From positions 1,745,393 to 1,809,392 of the forward strand of contig WPIO01000044.1 of the NCBI GenBank assembly GCA_009760855.2: a stretch of DNA of 64,000 bases. Direction: 5' to 3'. Below are positions 1-10,397 of this stretch, piece by piece. The position numbers were made by a program, and so were the translations under genes. The notes under the pieces were generated by a model. That model did no database searches. It was not told the DNA's origin and was given only the letters and a program-made list of their open reading frames with translations. Source of the stretch: Cristatella mucedo (lineage: Eukaryota > Bryozoa > Phylactolaemata > Cristatellidae). The number at the start of each line of letters is the position of its first letter. The stretch's first letter is position 1.

Positions 1-57
1 CTGTGCAACACACACTCAGTCTTTGTGACTTTGTGGAGTTACAGAGGGAGATACATT
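1..57 (+). mobile_element. LINE family 2, 3' end fragment
   Basis: The window opens inside the 3' end of a family 2 LINE. The closing signature is TTTGTGGAGTTACAG followed by GGGAGATACATTA, the same tail seen at 2985-3003, 23311-23336, 38250-38290 and 62000-62033. Only the last ~55 bases are present; the rest lies outside the window. Non-coding. Confidence 0.7.
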
Positions 58-744
58 AGATAACAATAAATAATGTGCAATAATAACAATGAAAATAATA
101 ACAATACATTTGAATAGCACCTAAGGAGAACTAAATCGATTTCTAGGTATGTTACATATGCTGTAAAGAAAGTATGTTGATTGGTAAGAGAAAGCACACT
201 TAGAGTCGGCACCTAAAGGACGATTCGCATGGGCCTAGCAATGCTGTGAGAAACTTCACCACTTCCAGTTTATAGACACAAGCAAGCACACACTCACGCA
301 CATAAGCACACACACGTATACACACACATTTTCGAAGAGGTAGGGAGCAGCAGCAGCTATACACTTGGTGCTATCAGCCACGCCAGCTCCTTATCCAGGA
401 ACAGGAGAAGGTAGTGGATGATGGCTGAGATTCGAAAGCCAAGTGAATGTGCCTAGCGGCAGCCCACTCGTCCTACACTAACCCCCAATGCAATCCTGCA
501 AGAATCGGGTGGCATTTTGTATTTGATAATTAGTCCGGTATAACAGATGCCCGAATCTTACCCTATGCGAATGCGATTTATAAGCGCCATGTGCCAGGCA
601 GCAGCAAACAAGTAGGGGCAAACTACTCCAGGGGCCCAGCTGAAAGGTTGGGGGCCAGGCTGCCCCAACCAAAGTAGCAGCTGCTCAAGCACCCACACCC
701 TAAGAGAAGGCATAAGCTGAGTGGCAACTATTCCATCCACTGAG
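58..744. other. Unassigned sequence
   Basis: No family is recognised here. A minus-strand stretch (562-699) is open and flanked by AG and GT, but the peptide does not continue the HMG box of the neighbouring gene, so no exon is called. A short CA-rich run lies at 285-330. Confidence 0.4.
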
Positions 745-915
745 GGCTACCAACTTTTAAGTCACAGCCAAGGGGTAGGGTGTGTTGCACTTCACGAGTC
801 CAGTCAGGGTTTCAAGACTAGCAACTGGCAGCTACCGATTGCCACAGCTTGGGTGAGAGGGTGATAGCCCCACAAGGCTTTACTCCAGCTATATAAATGA
901 GGTAATGAATCTGCT
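745..915 (+). mobile_element. SINE-A, decayed copy
   Basis: The body (gtgatagcc, aaggct, then gctatataaatgagg) matches the better copies at 26070-26222, 39680-39865 and 63125-63290. The internal promoter is weakened: the box B position reads GGGTTTCAAGACT instead of GGTTCGAGTCC. tRNA-derived SINEs are transcribed by RNA polymerase III from such boxes and copied by a LINE. Boundaries are approximate. Confidence 0.45.
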
Positions 916-1021
916 GACTTCTACTTTTACTTCACAAGACATGGAATACAGCTTTATACACTTGCTGGAAGGCAAGGCTTCAGAAGAGCCAGTAGGGGTT
1001 TCTCTAGTGAGAAGCTGCCGA

Positions 1022-1140
1022 GCTGGTGCTTGCCTCAACCAAGGTCAAGGTAAATGCATTTGATGACCCAAGTTGTGGGCTATGTGAAGCACCTGAATGA
1101 AGAATACGTTCTCTCAGGGTGCTATGTAAGTGCAATATAT
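1022..1140 (+). mobile_element. SINE-B copy with LINE-like 3' tail
   Basis: The body reads aaccaaggtcaaggt and ttgtgggct, followed by a tail starting GAAGCACCTGAA and ending TTCTCTCAGGGTGCTATG. It aligns with SINE-B copies at 7853-7990, 47250-47395 (reverse) and 62289-62405. The tail can fold with GCACC pairing GGTGC. A TA- and GT-rich microsatellite follows directly. Confidence 0.6.
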
Positions 1141-1185
1141 ATGTAGGTTTATATACTTATATATATATGTATATATATATACATA

Positions 1186-1259
<74 letters not shown>

Positions 1260-1294
1260 CGTGAGTGTGTGTGTGTGAGTGTGTGCGCGTGTGT
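1141..1294. repeat. (TA)n then (GT)n microsatellite
   Basis: A short TA-rich run (about 1150-1180) passes into a nearly pure GT tract (about 1183-1256) and an impure GT/GC continuation to 1294. It starts exactly where the SINE-B tail ends, so it probably grew from that tail. Any open frame across it codes only for repeated Cys-Val and is not a gene. Confidence 0.95.
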
Positions 1295-1954
1295 AAGCGA
1301 GGGTGCTCATTTAGATGGGCTAAATAAACAACTAGACCAACCCTCCCTCAGTATACACAGACAGCTCTTATTTTCAGATGAACTACAATTTTTAAAAGGC
1401 GAACAGTTTAAAGATAATGTCTCTAATGAGTTAGTATGGAATTTATTTCTTAGACAGGTCTTGCGAGCTTTGTTGAGCTTGCATTTGATTCGCAGCTGGA
1501 GACCCGTAAAATGTGGTACACATTTCTTTTAGGCAGTGAGTCGAAAGAAGTTTCACAAGTGTGCCTTTGATGCTCAGCTTAAGGCTAGTTCCAGTTGGGG
1601 AGTTACAGTGTTTTTTAGAGGGCCTACAGAACATATCCACTCAGACTTCAAGTAGAAGATTCTCATCTCCTACTATTCTACTCCAGTTTGAAATTTAGAT
1701 CCTTGCTACGTCCTATCTATGCCCTTGAGAATTAGCACATCTACTTCAATCAACGATGGTCATAATCACAAGCACCTACCCACACAAACCATACCTACAT
1801 GCACTTGGAAGGTAACTGACATACTCAGACTATGCACGTGTTACGTGCACACATAGATAAAAATATGCACACATACATCCAGCATTTGAACAGGGCCATA
1901 CATGCCAATGCTCAAGCAGAAATGTATTCGGGGCACCGGGTGCATGTATGCAAG
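1295..1954. other. Unassigned sequence
   Basis: An open stretch on the plus strand to 1532 is mostly the run-out of the GT repeat frame. Nothing else is recognised apart from scattered CA and GT dinucleotide runs at 1780-1870. Confidence 0.4.
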
Positions 1955-1989
<35 letters not shown>

Positions 1990-1991
1990 CG
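1955..1991. repeat. (GT)n microsatellite
   Basis: An uninterrupted run of about sixteen GT units, flanked by GT- and CA-rich sequence. Confidence 0.95.
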
Positions 1992-2703
1992 ACGTGCAAG
2001 CGCACACATGCACACATATACCTATGAACATATTAAATAAACTTTGCACAGGGAATGTCTAGCAAAATCTGCAGCCACACCACGATTACTATAATGTTGC
2101 AAAAGAGACCAGCTATATAGATGCTGCCAGAAGAGAACACGAAATTTGATCTTGATTGATTTTGTTAGCACTAGGCTACAGGCCAGTATGCCTTTATCGA
2201 GCCGATGGTGCCTATAATGTTTCTCCGATAAAGTGATCAGACGATCACCAAAAGATGCCTATGAAGCAGCTACATTTGGTTGCTGCATGCACTATTTTCG
2301 CTCTAGTCAATCCAATGTAGTGCAATATGTGCTTTGTGAATAGCACTCTGCAAAAGAAAGGCACATCTGTCGCAGTATGCCATCTGCTGGTTGAGCAGCT
2401 GAAAACATGTCTTACATTGCTAAATCCACTGAAAAAACATTGAACACAAAGTCACATTGAGAAATTTGCTTGGCAAGCATACACTTGTCAGGTTAGCCAA
2501 CTTAATCCACATGATTATAACTGTTATATCCTGCTTCTACTAGGGTAATCATATTACCACACAGTAGTAGGTTGGGAGCTCACATTTTCTTCCATGCAAT
2601 ATATCGGGTTAGTTAAAATGCACATTCCAATAAACTTAGCGATAATAATAGTAGTGATAAGTAAAGTAATAGTAAATACAGAAATGGTTTAATTATCTAT
2701 CCA
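1992..2703. other. Unassigned sequence
   Basis: AT-rich sequence without a convincing exon or a repeat family I can name. Confidence 0.4.
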
Positions 2704-3262
2704 TTTAAAAACACGCCTATTTAGGACAGCATTTCTTACGCAACGACATCTACTCTCCAACTGCCGACTATGGCACATCTTTTTCAGCGGTCCTGAACTG
2801 CGACTTCTATGCTACTCACTACCTCAACTGCTCCCCTAACTCTGCTATGCTTCCCACTTTCTCTTTGTTGCGTGAGACGAAGTCTGTTGGCTACCGAATG
2901 CATACCGAAAGCCGCTTAGGCTGTGAGTGCACTATACAAAACTCTCCTGCGTAATACCCACACGGTCTATATGACTTTGTGGAGTTACTGACGGAGATAC
3001 ATTACATTACATTTAGTGGGTCCCTGTGATTCGTCCTTCATGTGCTTATGCATGCTGAAACTGTGCATGCTGCCACTAACCACATTTGCATGCTGACCCT
3101 GTGCATGTCACCCCTAACCATGTTATTCATTTTGTTTGTTTATCAAGCATGATTTTACTCACCATTTAATTGCATTTCCCTTTGCAGCAAATGTAAAGCG
3201 CCTAGAGAGAGATTACGTTCTCTGAGAGCGCTTTATCAAGTGCATTATTATTATTATTATTA
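2704..3262 (+). mobile_element. LINE family 1, 3' end (split by another LINE)
   Basis: The fragment 2704-2733 (aaaaacacgcctatttagg) is the end of the family 1 coding region. Its continuation starts at about 3004 (agtgggtccctgtgattcg) and runs to the tail stem-loop and (ATT)n at 3262. The 270 bp between are a family 2 LINE end. The matching uninterrupted order is seen at 46425-46700. Non-coding remnant. Confidence 0.85.
2734..3003 (+). mobile_element. LINE family 2, 3' end inserted in LINE family 1
   Basis: This matches 38008-38290 of the longer family 2 copy, including tcttacgcaacgacatctac and the tail TTTGTGGAGTTACTG...ACATTACATT. The flanks gcattt (left) and catttagtggg (right) share CATTT, a plausible short target-site duplication, although it also resembles the element's own tail. 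It encodes only the extreme C-terminus of the polyprotein and the 3' UTR. Confidence 0.85.
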
Positions 3263-3579
3263 CTTCAAAAATGACAGACTTTAACTTGCTGCAGATATTG
3301 TACGCATCCACTCTTCTCCGGGGGCTACAGATGTATAGAAAACTTTGCTCTCGGTTACTTAGTATTGACGATTCCTCACTGATGCTGACAGATCCGATCA
3401 AAATGCCCTGCTTTAAAGATCGTGCAGTTATCTTGCCAGACATATTTCACATCTAAGCATAAAAAGCTCAGCAATGACTAATACCTTATTTCTTCTGTAG
3501 CAACCAAGAGCAGCTGTTACTACAAGCTTGCTCGCTACTCTGCCAATAAGAAGTCATGTGCCAATGCTTAATATTACAC
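3263..3579. other. Unassigned sequence
   Basis: An open minus-strand segment lies behind a good acceptor-like site, but the phases that would use it hit stops, so no exon is called. Confidence 0.35.
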
Positions 3580-3650
3580 ACAGCACACACACTCATACAC
3601 ACTCACTCATACAGACACTTACACATAAATTTACAGAAATTTGCATGCAT

Positions 3651-3709
<59 letters not shown>

Positions 3710-3945
3710 AACACACACTCACACGCAAGCACACTCACACGCAAGCACACTCACACGCAAGCACACACACATGCACCTAGATGCACATACATGCACACGC
3801 ACGTGCACACACACATGCATGTAAACACAATGCTCGTGCAAACACACATCTCTCATGGAGACACACACACATACACTTAGGCACTCACAAATGTGCCCTC
3901 ACGAATACCCATGTACACACAGATGCACATGCTGACATGAAGGTT
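3580..3945. repeat. CA-rich satellite with a ~17-bp tandem unit
   Basis: A pure (CA)n run (about 3651-3703) is followed by three copies of a unit containing ACTCACACGCAAGCAC (about 3716-3765), then degenerate CA/TG-rich sequence. Overlapping open frames here encode His-Thr repeats and are artefacts. Confidence 0.95.
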
Positions 3946-4676
3946 ACTCTCTATCTATCAGTCTCTCTCCCCCTCGGTCGTTCTGACTTTGTGCATGTCG
4001 CCTTATAAAGCATTGATACTGTGATTGGATTTTAGGTTGGATGAGCTATAGAATAGTCACTAGCATAATAGTCAATTAGGTTTTGTGGCTTTCGGGAGTT
4101 ACAGGCTGATATAGAAGACAGATAGATTTAGCCAACAACCACTATCGTGAAGGAATGACAGAGTTTCTAAAACATGCGTAGTGCAAACATAGAGAAAACC
4201 ATATAGCTGTGTATCATGCATCACCTATGGTTATGCTCAAGGCCAAGGTTAGTCTCGCCTAGCACCAGCATCAGAGTTTTGCCAGCTGCTGGCCACCACC
4301 AGATCTCGACACAGAGACCAAGCACCGATAACGACTTAGCTTCGCAGCTTCTCCGTGTAGAGGGTCACACGTGTACACGCACACAGATGCACTCACACAT
4401 GTTAAACATGCGATGAAATCAAGCATGGCCTGTTATCGTGCGGTCAATAAAACATGTGTTATGCTTTCGTGCAACGAGGTCTACATACTCCAGATACAGT
4501 GTTACGCTACAAGAGCACGACCCAAGGTAAACCTGGGGACTTTTACTGCTTAGAGGTCATTTTTGTGATAGAGAAGTAACACCGAAAGTTAATACGTGTA
4601 TATATAAGTTCTGAAGTTTTTAACACTTTATAATTCAGACGGCAATTCTTCAGGGATATGTTGCACGACAACTCAC
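3946..4676. other. Intronic or 3' flank of the HMG-box gene
   Basis: On the minus strand this lies just past the splice donor of the HMG exon, so it should be intron. I looked here for the second half of the HMG box and did not find it. A short stretch at 4082-4118 weakly resembles the LINE family 2 tail. Confidence 0.4.
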
Positions 4677-4806
4677 CTGGTGCTGATCATGTTGTTAGGC
4701 TCACCGGGATACTGCTGCTTCAGCTGCTTTCTCATCTCATTAGAAAAGAGCATGAAAGCGTTGAGAGGCCTGGGAATCTTTTTTATTTCACCGTTGACCA
4801 CTTGCA
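4677..4806 (-). CDS. HMG-box protein, internal exon (first half of HMG box)
   Basis: A 130-base exon on the minus strand, preceded by a strong acceptor (pyrimidines then TTTCAG) and followed by the donor CAG|GTGAGT. It encodes QVVNGEIKK and then IPRPLNAFMLFSNEMRKQ, continuing to a YPGEPNNMISTR segment. The R-P-x-NAFMLF core and the later N-x-x-IS-x-R are diagnostic of a sequence-specific HMG box (Sox, TCF or fungal MATA-like class), which bends DNA by binding the minor groove in the nucleus. The exon stops at the end of the second helix region, so the third helix must come from a later exon. The spacing to the donor and the two-base start and end phases are exact. The missing half was not found between here and position 1. 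Subfamily is undecided: IPRPLNAF is unusual for classical Sox proteins, which have VKRPMNAF. Confidence 0.8.
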
Positions 4807-5608
4807 CTGAAATTGCAAAAAGGCTGCTTTCAAGCACGAGTCACGAGAAACCTCACTCAAGCTCCTACAGCCAGCATGCAGCCGATCGTTTGCATTCCTC
4901 ACTTGTTCTGGTGGGTCGACCTAGGTCGACACCTAGGCATCAACCTAGGCATCCCCTAAGATTGGCCAGGCATGTTCCTCTGCTTGCACAAGCAACGGTG
5001 TAACGTTGTGTTAGCTCGGAGCTTTCTAATACAGTCCAATAGGCACGAGACCGATTGGTTGGTTCAGTGGTCTGTTGAACTGATGCTGATGTCTCAATCA
5101 ATATCACCCGACTTCGAACTAGGGTCTAGCACTCACAGTGCGATGGGCTCAGGGCATAGACTAGATCTCGACTACGTAAGAGAGCTCGTAACAGTGTTTT
5201 TGTGAGACCAAACGCGGCAATTAGGTTATTGCAATACAAGGCATACCTGAAAATTATTTGAAACTTTTCAGAAGAGCTGGTAACTGCGACCAGCACATGT
5301 TGGCTTTACTCGTAATCACAGCAGTGCTAAAACGTGCCAAGCCAGCGAAGCTTCTGCTTGACACGTGGCAGTCGATTCTCGCCAAGATCCAAGGCAAAGC
5401 GGTATCATATAAGAACTGTTACCCTCAAGCTACGAGCCCACCCGACGCACAACTACAGAAGTATTTACTAATGATGCAGTCGCTGAGGAGCTGCAGCGGA
5501 GGGAAACCTTGTATCTTCCCTACGATACACGATGACAAATAACCTGCTATTCAGACCAGGGTCAGCTGGACAGAGCCACCCCACGCTTGCTAATACTGGA
5601 CGACTTAC
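4807..5608 (-). other. Intron of the HMG-box gene, with an ambiguous open region
   Basis: This lies between the two proposed exons. On the plus strand 5258-5542 is open for 94 codons and a second plus frame ends at 5711. Both may be shadows of GC-rich sequence. Neither shows a recognisable domain. Confidence 0.4.
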
Positions 5609-5702
5609 TGTTGCCGCGGACGAGAGCTTCGCTGTAAACTCTGGCGTCGTCACCGCGGCCGTCGCCGCAGATACCATCGGCGACGCACGGAACGATAGCC
5701 AT
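5609..5702 (-). CDS. Probable first coding exon of the HMG-box gene
   Basis: On the minus strand an ATG in good context (gtcATGG) opens 31 codons beginning MAIVPCVADGICGDGRG and ending at the donor AACA|GTAAGT. The exon ends with one base of a codon. The HMG exon 0.8 kb downstream starts with two, giving an in-frame join that creates a Met codon. The exon is CpG-rich (cgccgcgg, ccgcggcc), as expected near a promoter. An alternative ATG ten codons in, in another frame, would not read into the HMG frame. No transcript evidence is available, and phase agreement alone would occur by chance in a third of cases. The N-terminal peptide has no domain I recognise. Confidence 0.45.
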
Positions 5703-6514
5703 GACCAATAATAAGGAATGCGTGTCCTCCCAATGTGTATTATTAATTGTTACCAGCACCGATGCGTACGTAGCCTCCCATTGTCGGAAAGGCTGGCCCG
5801 TTTGAAATTCAGGACGCCGGCGCTGCGTTTCTGAGCGGCGCGAGAGCTGGGGTTAAGGCGGAACGACCGATCTGAGTCGCATTCAGCTTTACATTGCGAC
5901 ATTCCGCAAGCGGCTGCTTCCAAGCCAATGAGCGGGTAATCCTAATGTATGGCTCGGGGGCCACGCAAGCATTAGCAAACCAAGTCTTTTGGCTTCTCTG
6001 TGTTAGCGAGCTTCACCCAAAACTTCATGGAAAACAGTGTTTGCGTATGCAGCGAAGAGGACTTATAATGTTCGCTATTTACTTTGTCTTGGTTAAATAG
6101 TACACGGTCGATACAGGTTCGTTGTGTAATCTGCTCAAGTAACATGGTAAATACAGACGTTATGGGAGTTTATCAGAACCAATATTCGCTTATGCTCATT
6201 ACGACTTTTGCGTCTCAACGCATTCTTGATCCAAATAATGTGGGATGCACTCATGCGGCCACTTGTGCGATAGTCAGTAAATCCATGCGACGCTTCTTAC
6301 GAACTTTCAGTTATGCATAGAGCGTGGATGCCAGACCGAAGCCGGCACGTTCTACATCGCCACCTTGCGACTTCCTATCTGCTTTCCCGCACTGCGCTAG
6401 CTAGACCGCACTATCTAATACAGAGCTTAGAAGCTTGGCTTAACCTAGTCTGATGAGACCATCTGTTGCGTATTAGGTCGCAGCGATCCCCCGCCAGCGT
6501 TGGCTCAATTCTCA

Positions 6515-6516
<2 letters not shown>
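5703..6516. promoter_or_regulatory. CpG-rich flank, possible promoter of the HMG-box gene
   Basis: CpG density is clearly raised around 5585-5900 compared with the AT-rich surroundings (examples: ggacgccggcgctgcg, gagcggcgcgagagc). It lies directly 5' of the minus-strand ATG at 5702. No TATA box is evident. The rest of the interval to 6516 is unassigned. Confidence 0.3.
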
Positions 6517-6591
<75 letters not shown>

Positions 6592-6710
6592 CTCACTCTC
6601 AATTTCTCTCTCCTCACTCTCAATTTCTCTCTCCCACTCTCTCTCTCTCTCTCTCGCCGCCCTCACTCTCTCTCTCACACGTTTTATCCCGCAGTTTGTG
6701 CTGGTCTGTA

Positions 6711-6741
<31 letters not shown>

Positions 6742-6770
6742 TGGTCTATCTGTCTGTCTGTATGTCTTCC
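6517..6770. repeat. (CT)n and (TCTG)n compound microsatellite
   Basis: CT tract from about 6518 to 6590, two copies of a unit containing CACTCTCAATTTCTCTC (6594-6632), a second CT tract to about 6683, and a TCTG/GTCT run at 6706-6766. The open frames on both strands (Ser/Leu or Arg/Glu repeats) are artefacts of the repeat. Confidence 0.95.
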
Positions 6771-7852
6771 CATTTTTTTTATTGAAATAGCCGGGAGCTG
6801 ATGAATTGCTGAGCGGCAGGCACATGTGCAGCAGCACTCTTTCTTTTGTATTGGCGGCTAGTCTCCGCTGACGTTTTAGTACTAGAGAAATTTAGTTATA
6901 GTCGTCAGCCAAGTTGATTAGTCGAAACCTTATCAACCACTTTATTTCTGGATCAAATACTCATATAGCTTAAAAGGGTAGTGATGTGCTATGAACTAGT
7001 GAGTGATTGTCAACGAAGAATCTCGACATACTCGGAAGTTACGGCTTCATTTGCCTTGGAAGCTGTACCTTTCGGACAGGTATGAACAGGGTTCCAAACT
7101 CACTGAACTGAATTGGCTGCCAACCAATCGTCACGATGCCTGCATCTTAGGCCTGGTTTAGCTCTTCTGGCAACAACGTAAATGGAACAGGCTGTGATTT
7201 GCCGAAGACTGGCTATACGGATGTCTAAAAAAGGCACCTCACTGGACTAAACTCACGTTCCCGATATTCTTTTAAAAAAATCCATGAGCTCTTTGCAGAC
7301 TTCTGGATTGTTGAAGCATAAGGTCACGTTTGAGATCCTCTAAGATAGCCCAAACGTCGCTGTTTGATGCACTAATGAGGATATTCACCAAACTGTGGAG
7401 AAGTGAAATTACGTTACGGCTCAGACGATTAGGCAAGGCGATAAAGTCAAGTTTCAAACTAAATGCATCCTGAGCTGAATACAAGGCACTCTCGGCTTGA
7501 AGAATACCGAACATTGATAGAGGGCACTTCAAAGAATGCCGAGCGCAAGTGGAGAGTGTTTTGAAAACGTCTTTTGTTTATCCGTGACTAAACTATGCAA
7601 TGGCTTATCCCATTCCTGCGAGACGTCTTAAATAGAATTACTGGCGGTGCTGGCATCTACTTCAAAATTGATAAACTTTCCATTCAGCTGAATACGCTTC
7701 TAGCTGCGAGACAGTTTTGAAAATCGTATCAGCTGTCACTTTCTTGATCATATAAAGATGTCAAGCCTCATTTTTACAAGCTCTACTATTTAACATTGCT
7801 GTGATGATTGCGGAAAATGCAAAGATATGAGATGAAACAATAGTGGCGGTTT
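6771..7852. other. Unassigned sequence
   Basis: An 86-codon minus-strand open frame at 7272-7532 has no domain, no convincing splice sites and no good start, so it is not called. Nothing else is recognised. Confidence 0.4.
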
Positions 7853-7990
7853 ACCCCAGTGATTAAGAGGTTCCACCTCTAACCAAGGTCAACGTGAATA
7901 TATTCAATGACCAAGGTCATGGCTCGAGCCGCGAGGTATATGCGCAGCGACTGAATATTCATTAAGGTCTCACATCTTGTTAAACAAAGG
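7853..7990 (+). mobile_element. SINE-B copy
   Basis: The body contains ctaaccaaggtcaacgt, then ggctcgagccgcgagg (the box B-like GCTCGAGCC), then a decayed tail ending ggaattatatat. It aligns with 62289-62405 over the head and central part. The tail stem is largely eroded here. A (TA)n/(GT)n run follows at 7992-8032, as in the copy at 1022. Confidence 0.6.
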
Positions 7991-8032
7991 AATTATATAT
8001 ATATGTATATATATATATGTGTGTGTGTGTGT
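7991..8032. repeat. (TA)n/(GT)n microsatellite
   Basis: TA run, interrupted by TGTA, then seven GT units, directly abutting the SINE-B tail. Confidence 0.9.
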
Positions 8033-8695
8033 ATACTGGCGAATGTTCGTAGTTGGGACATCCCCAAACTGGTCTCAAGTGTGAACCATTGTCGAATAAA
8101 CTACGTTTACACTGTGGAACAGTTCGTTGTTCGGTGTCAAGATTAACATGGTTGTGGGGCTGTGGCTGGAAAATTTGCTTTCATTTGACAGCAAGAGAGA
8201 TCTCGAAAGACGGAGCTAGTAAAGGGGCAAATGGAAATTAAGCAGAAGCTCCTCCGGAATACGTATCTGCTGCCGCTTTTCTGTAAATACTCATATATAA
8301 CAGTCATCGCAATTAATAATTGTCCGACCCAAACCAGATATAAATTGATGCAGTGATGAGCAAGCAGAGTTGAACTTCCCTTTGAATTTTCACTGCGATA
8401 GGCGAATTATTAGCCGACATGTAGATTTTACATGGCACAAAGAAATAAAGCTGCTTAAAAGTCACAAGTATGCAACTCAACTATCTGCAATTAAACACTT
8501 AGATATACTAAGTTTAAATCAGTTGGGACACAAGTCATATTATTGTGAGAGCGGTTAGTTCTTTATTTATAGATATTTTTCCTTCGGATTTACTTACAGG
8601 TTAGACATAGCTTGGAATGTAACTTTCTCTTTTAATTAGGAAATAGTCAAAAATTCCGATCCCATTGCTAAGATGTTTGTGTTTTCCTTGTAATC
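8033..8695. other. Unassigned sequence
   Basis: AT-rich. Two ~60-codon open frames have no supporting features. Confidence 0.4.
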
Positions 8696-8945
8696 TTCCT
8701 CCATCTGTAACTCCACAAAGCCACAAAACTATGGGTGTTATGCAGCAGAGTTCTGTATAGCCCACGCACAGCTTAAGCGGCTTTCGGACGCATTAGGTAG
8801 CCTAAAGACTTCATCTCACGCACCACAGAAAAGTGTGAAGCAAAAGAGTCAGGAGAGCAGTTGAGGTAGTGAGTGAGTAGCACGGAAATAGCAGCCCACG
8901 ACCGCTCGAAAGAATGTGCCGTAGTCGGCAGCTGGAGGTATCCTA
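8696..8945 (-). mobile_element. LINE family 2, 3' end
   Basis: Reverse complement of the family 2 terminus: tgtaactccacaaagccac at 8707-8726, then agcggctttcgg and gaagtcttcatctcacgc-like sequence matching the end of the copy at 37086-38290. It retains about the last 250 bp. The remnant is 5'-truncated and non-functional. Confidence 0.85.
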
Positions 8946-10087
8946 AACAAATATTCAATTGTTGGATACAGTTTTTAAGTTTTTCCCGATATACCATTAA
9001 AAAACTTGTTCGTATCTATGGCATTGAGAAGTCAATTTGATAGTGGCGGAGGGTGACAGGCTTTCGACAGCTGTCGTTGAGTGGGCCAGCTCTATTAGAA
9101 CTCAGTGGTTGAGAGCACAACTCAGGTCTAGTGCCAAGTCAGCTAATTCCGAAGCACAACTGCCTATTATCCGGCTTCTACTTTCATACTCTTTGGCCAC
9201 AGACTTTCGAATAATATAATCAGAGCAATTACAATTCATTAAACGTGAATAATATCATTCATAACCTGACTGACTTAGAACTTTGCCGTTTCAGTTTCCC
9301 CGATCTGCTACTAACCACCATAGGGCTATTGACAATAAGTGTAATTGACCGTGACCTAACCTTTGGGCAGGGGTATAGGTAAAGTATCGTGCCTTCTGGG
9401 TAATTAGTCGTGCTTGGCAGAGCCCGACGCCTTAGTTACGTACAGCCAACGGTAACTAGACTATCCCACTGGCCAATGGCCTTAACTACCGTTATCGCTA
9501 GACATCAAACCTATCTCTCTGGCGTATGTTTGATAATTTTGAGTGGTGCTGTTACAACACAAACACCTTCGTAGCAAGTGCTGCTCAATTCAAAGGCAAC
9601 ATCTGAAATTAGAGCTTGGATACCGAGAACTAGTACAGTTTGCCTGAGATTGGAGACCGCGATATGGGCTCCCGGCTGATTTTGGATGTCACGATTCTAA
9701 TTGGTCTACGGTGCCATCAAAACTGTTGAATAGCAATCGCTCCGGTGGTGGCTATTCTGGAGGAGTCTCGCGGACACGAGCACATACATAAGCAGTAAAC
9801 GAGACACAATCTTTGTTTCTCTCAACGCGTACATATACGAGTGCTCGATGAATCACAGCAGCCGTCAAATGGCTTAATTATTGGTAGCATGTGCAGAGTG
9901 CATACGTATTAGTATCAAGTATCATTAGTATCAAGGCTCTGAGCCAATTCCTGCACCAGCATGCATCCCGCACACACAACGAAACTATTGGGCCATCTCG
10001 TGCAACTGCGGTGTCATTCATGCTGACGTTACAAAATTAACAGGGCGCCCACCACCAGCCTGTGGTTATCTTCACACGCCTCGTGCC
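8946..10087. other. Unassigned sequence
   Basis: No exon or known repeat could be supported in this 1.1-kb interval. Confidence 0.4.
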
Positions 10088-10397
10088 TGTGGTTTGATTA
10101 TATGCAGGCCGGTACCGATCCTTTCCTAAACAGCTGTTGGGAGCATCATCGAGAGGAGCCTATGCACAGCTGTGGTCCGCCTCTAATGAGGCGTGGACGC
10201 AGGCCGATAAGCCGCTGGTGAACTGATGGTGGATTCACCATCGGGGTCAGCCAATGCTCAGCCGTGGTCGAGTAGAGGGCACTCGAGTGGGAAAGAGAAG
10301 GGGGGCGAAAGAAGTCGTGCTCCATTCGGCTCTGTGATTAGTATAATAAATAGTTGGTGTTGGTCCTGTGCCAGCGTTCTGCGTGCTGTGCTAACCA
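10088..10397 (+). mobile_element. Solo LTR
   Basis: A ~310-bp sequence starting TGTGGTTTGATTA and ending CTAACCA, that is TG...CA. Near its end is a polyadenylation signal in TATAATAAATAG followed by TTGGTGTTGGTCCTGTGCC. It aligns over most of its length with 30065-30413 (aacagctgttaggagcatc, gcacagctgtggtccgcc, ggtggattcaccatc) and more loosely at its 3' end with the LTR pair at 32927 and 34050. No gag or pol sequence adjoins it, so it is called a solo LTR. Target duplications were not identified. Confidence 0.65.

Noticed and set aside
562-699. Minus-strand open segment with acceptor and donor, phase-compatible with the HMG exon
   Set aside because: The peptide (VWVLEQLLLWLGQPG...) does not continue an HMG box, which would need its third helix at this point.
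1119-1532. 137-codon plus-strand open frame
   Set aside because: More than a third is translation of the (GT)n microsatellite; no domain or splice support for the rest.
3528-3880. His/Thr-rich open frames
   Set aside because: Pure translation of CA repeats in three frames.
6466-6837. Ser/Leu-rich (plus) and Arg/Glu-rich (minus) open frames
   Set aside because: Translation of CT and TCTG microsatellites.
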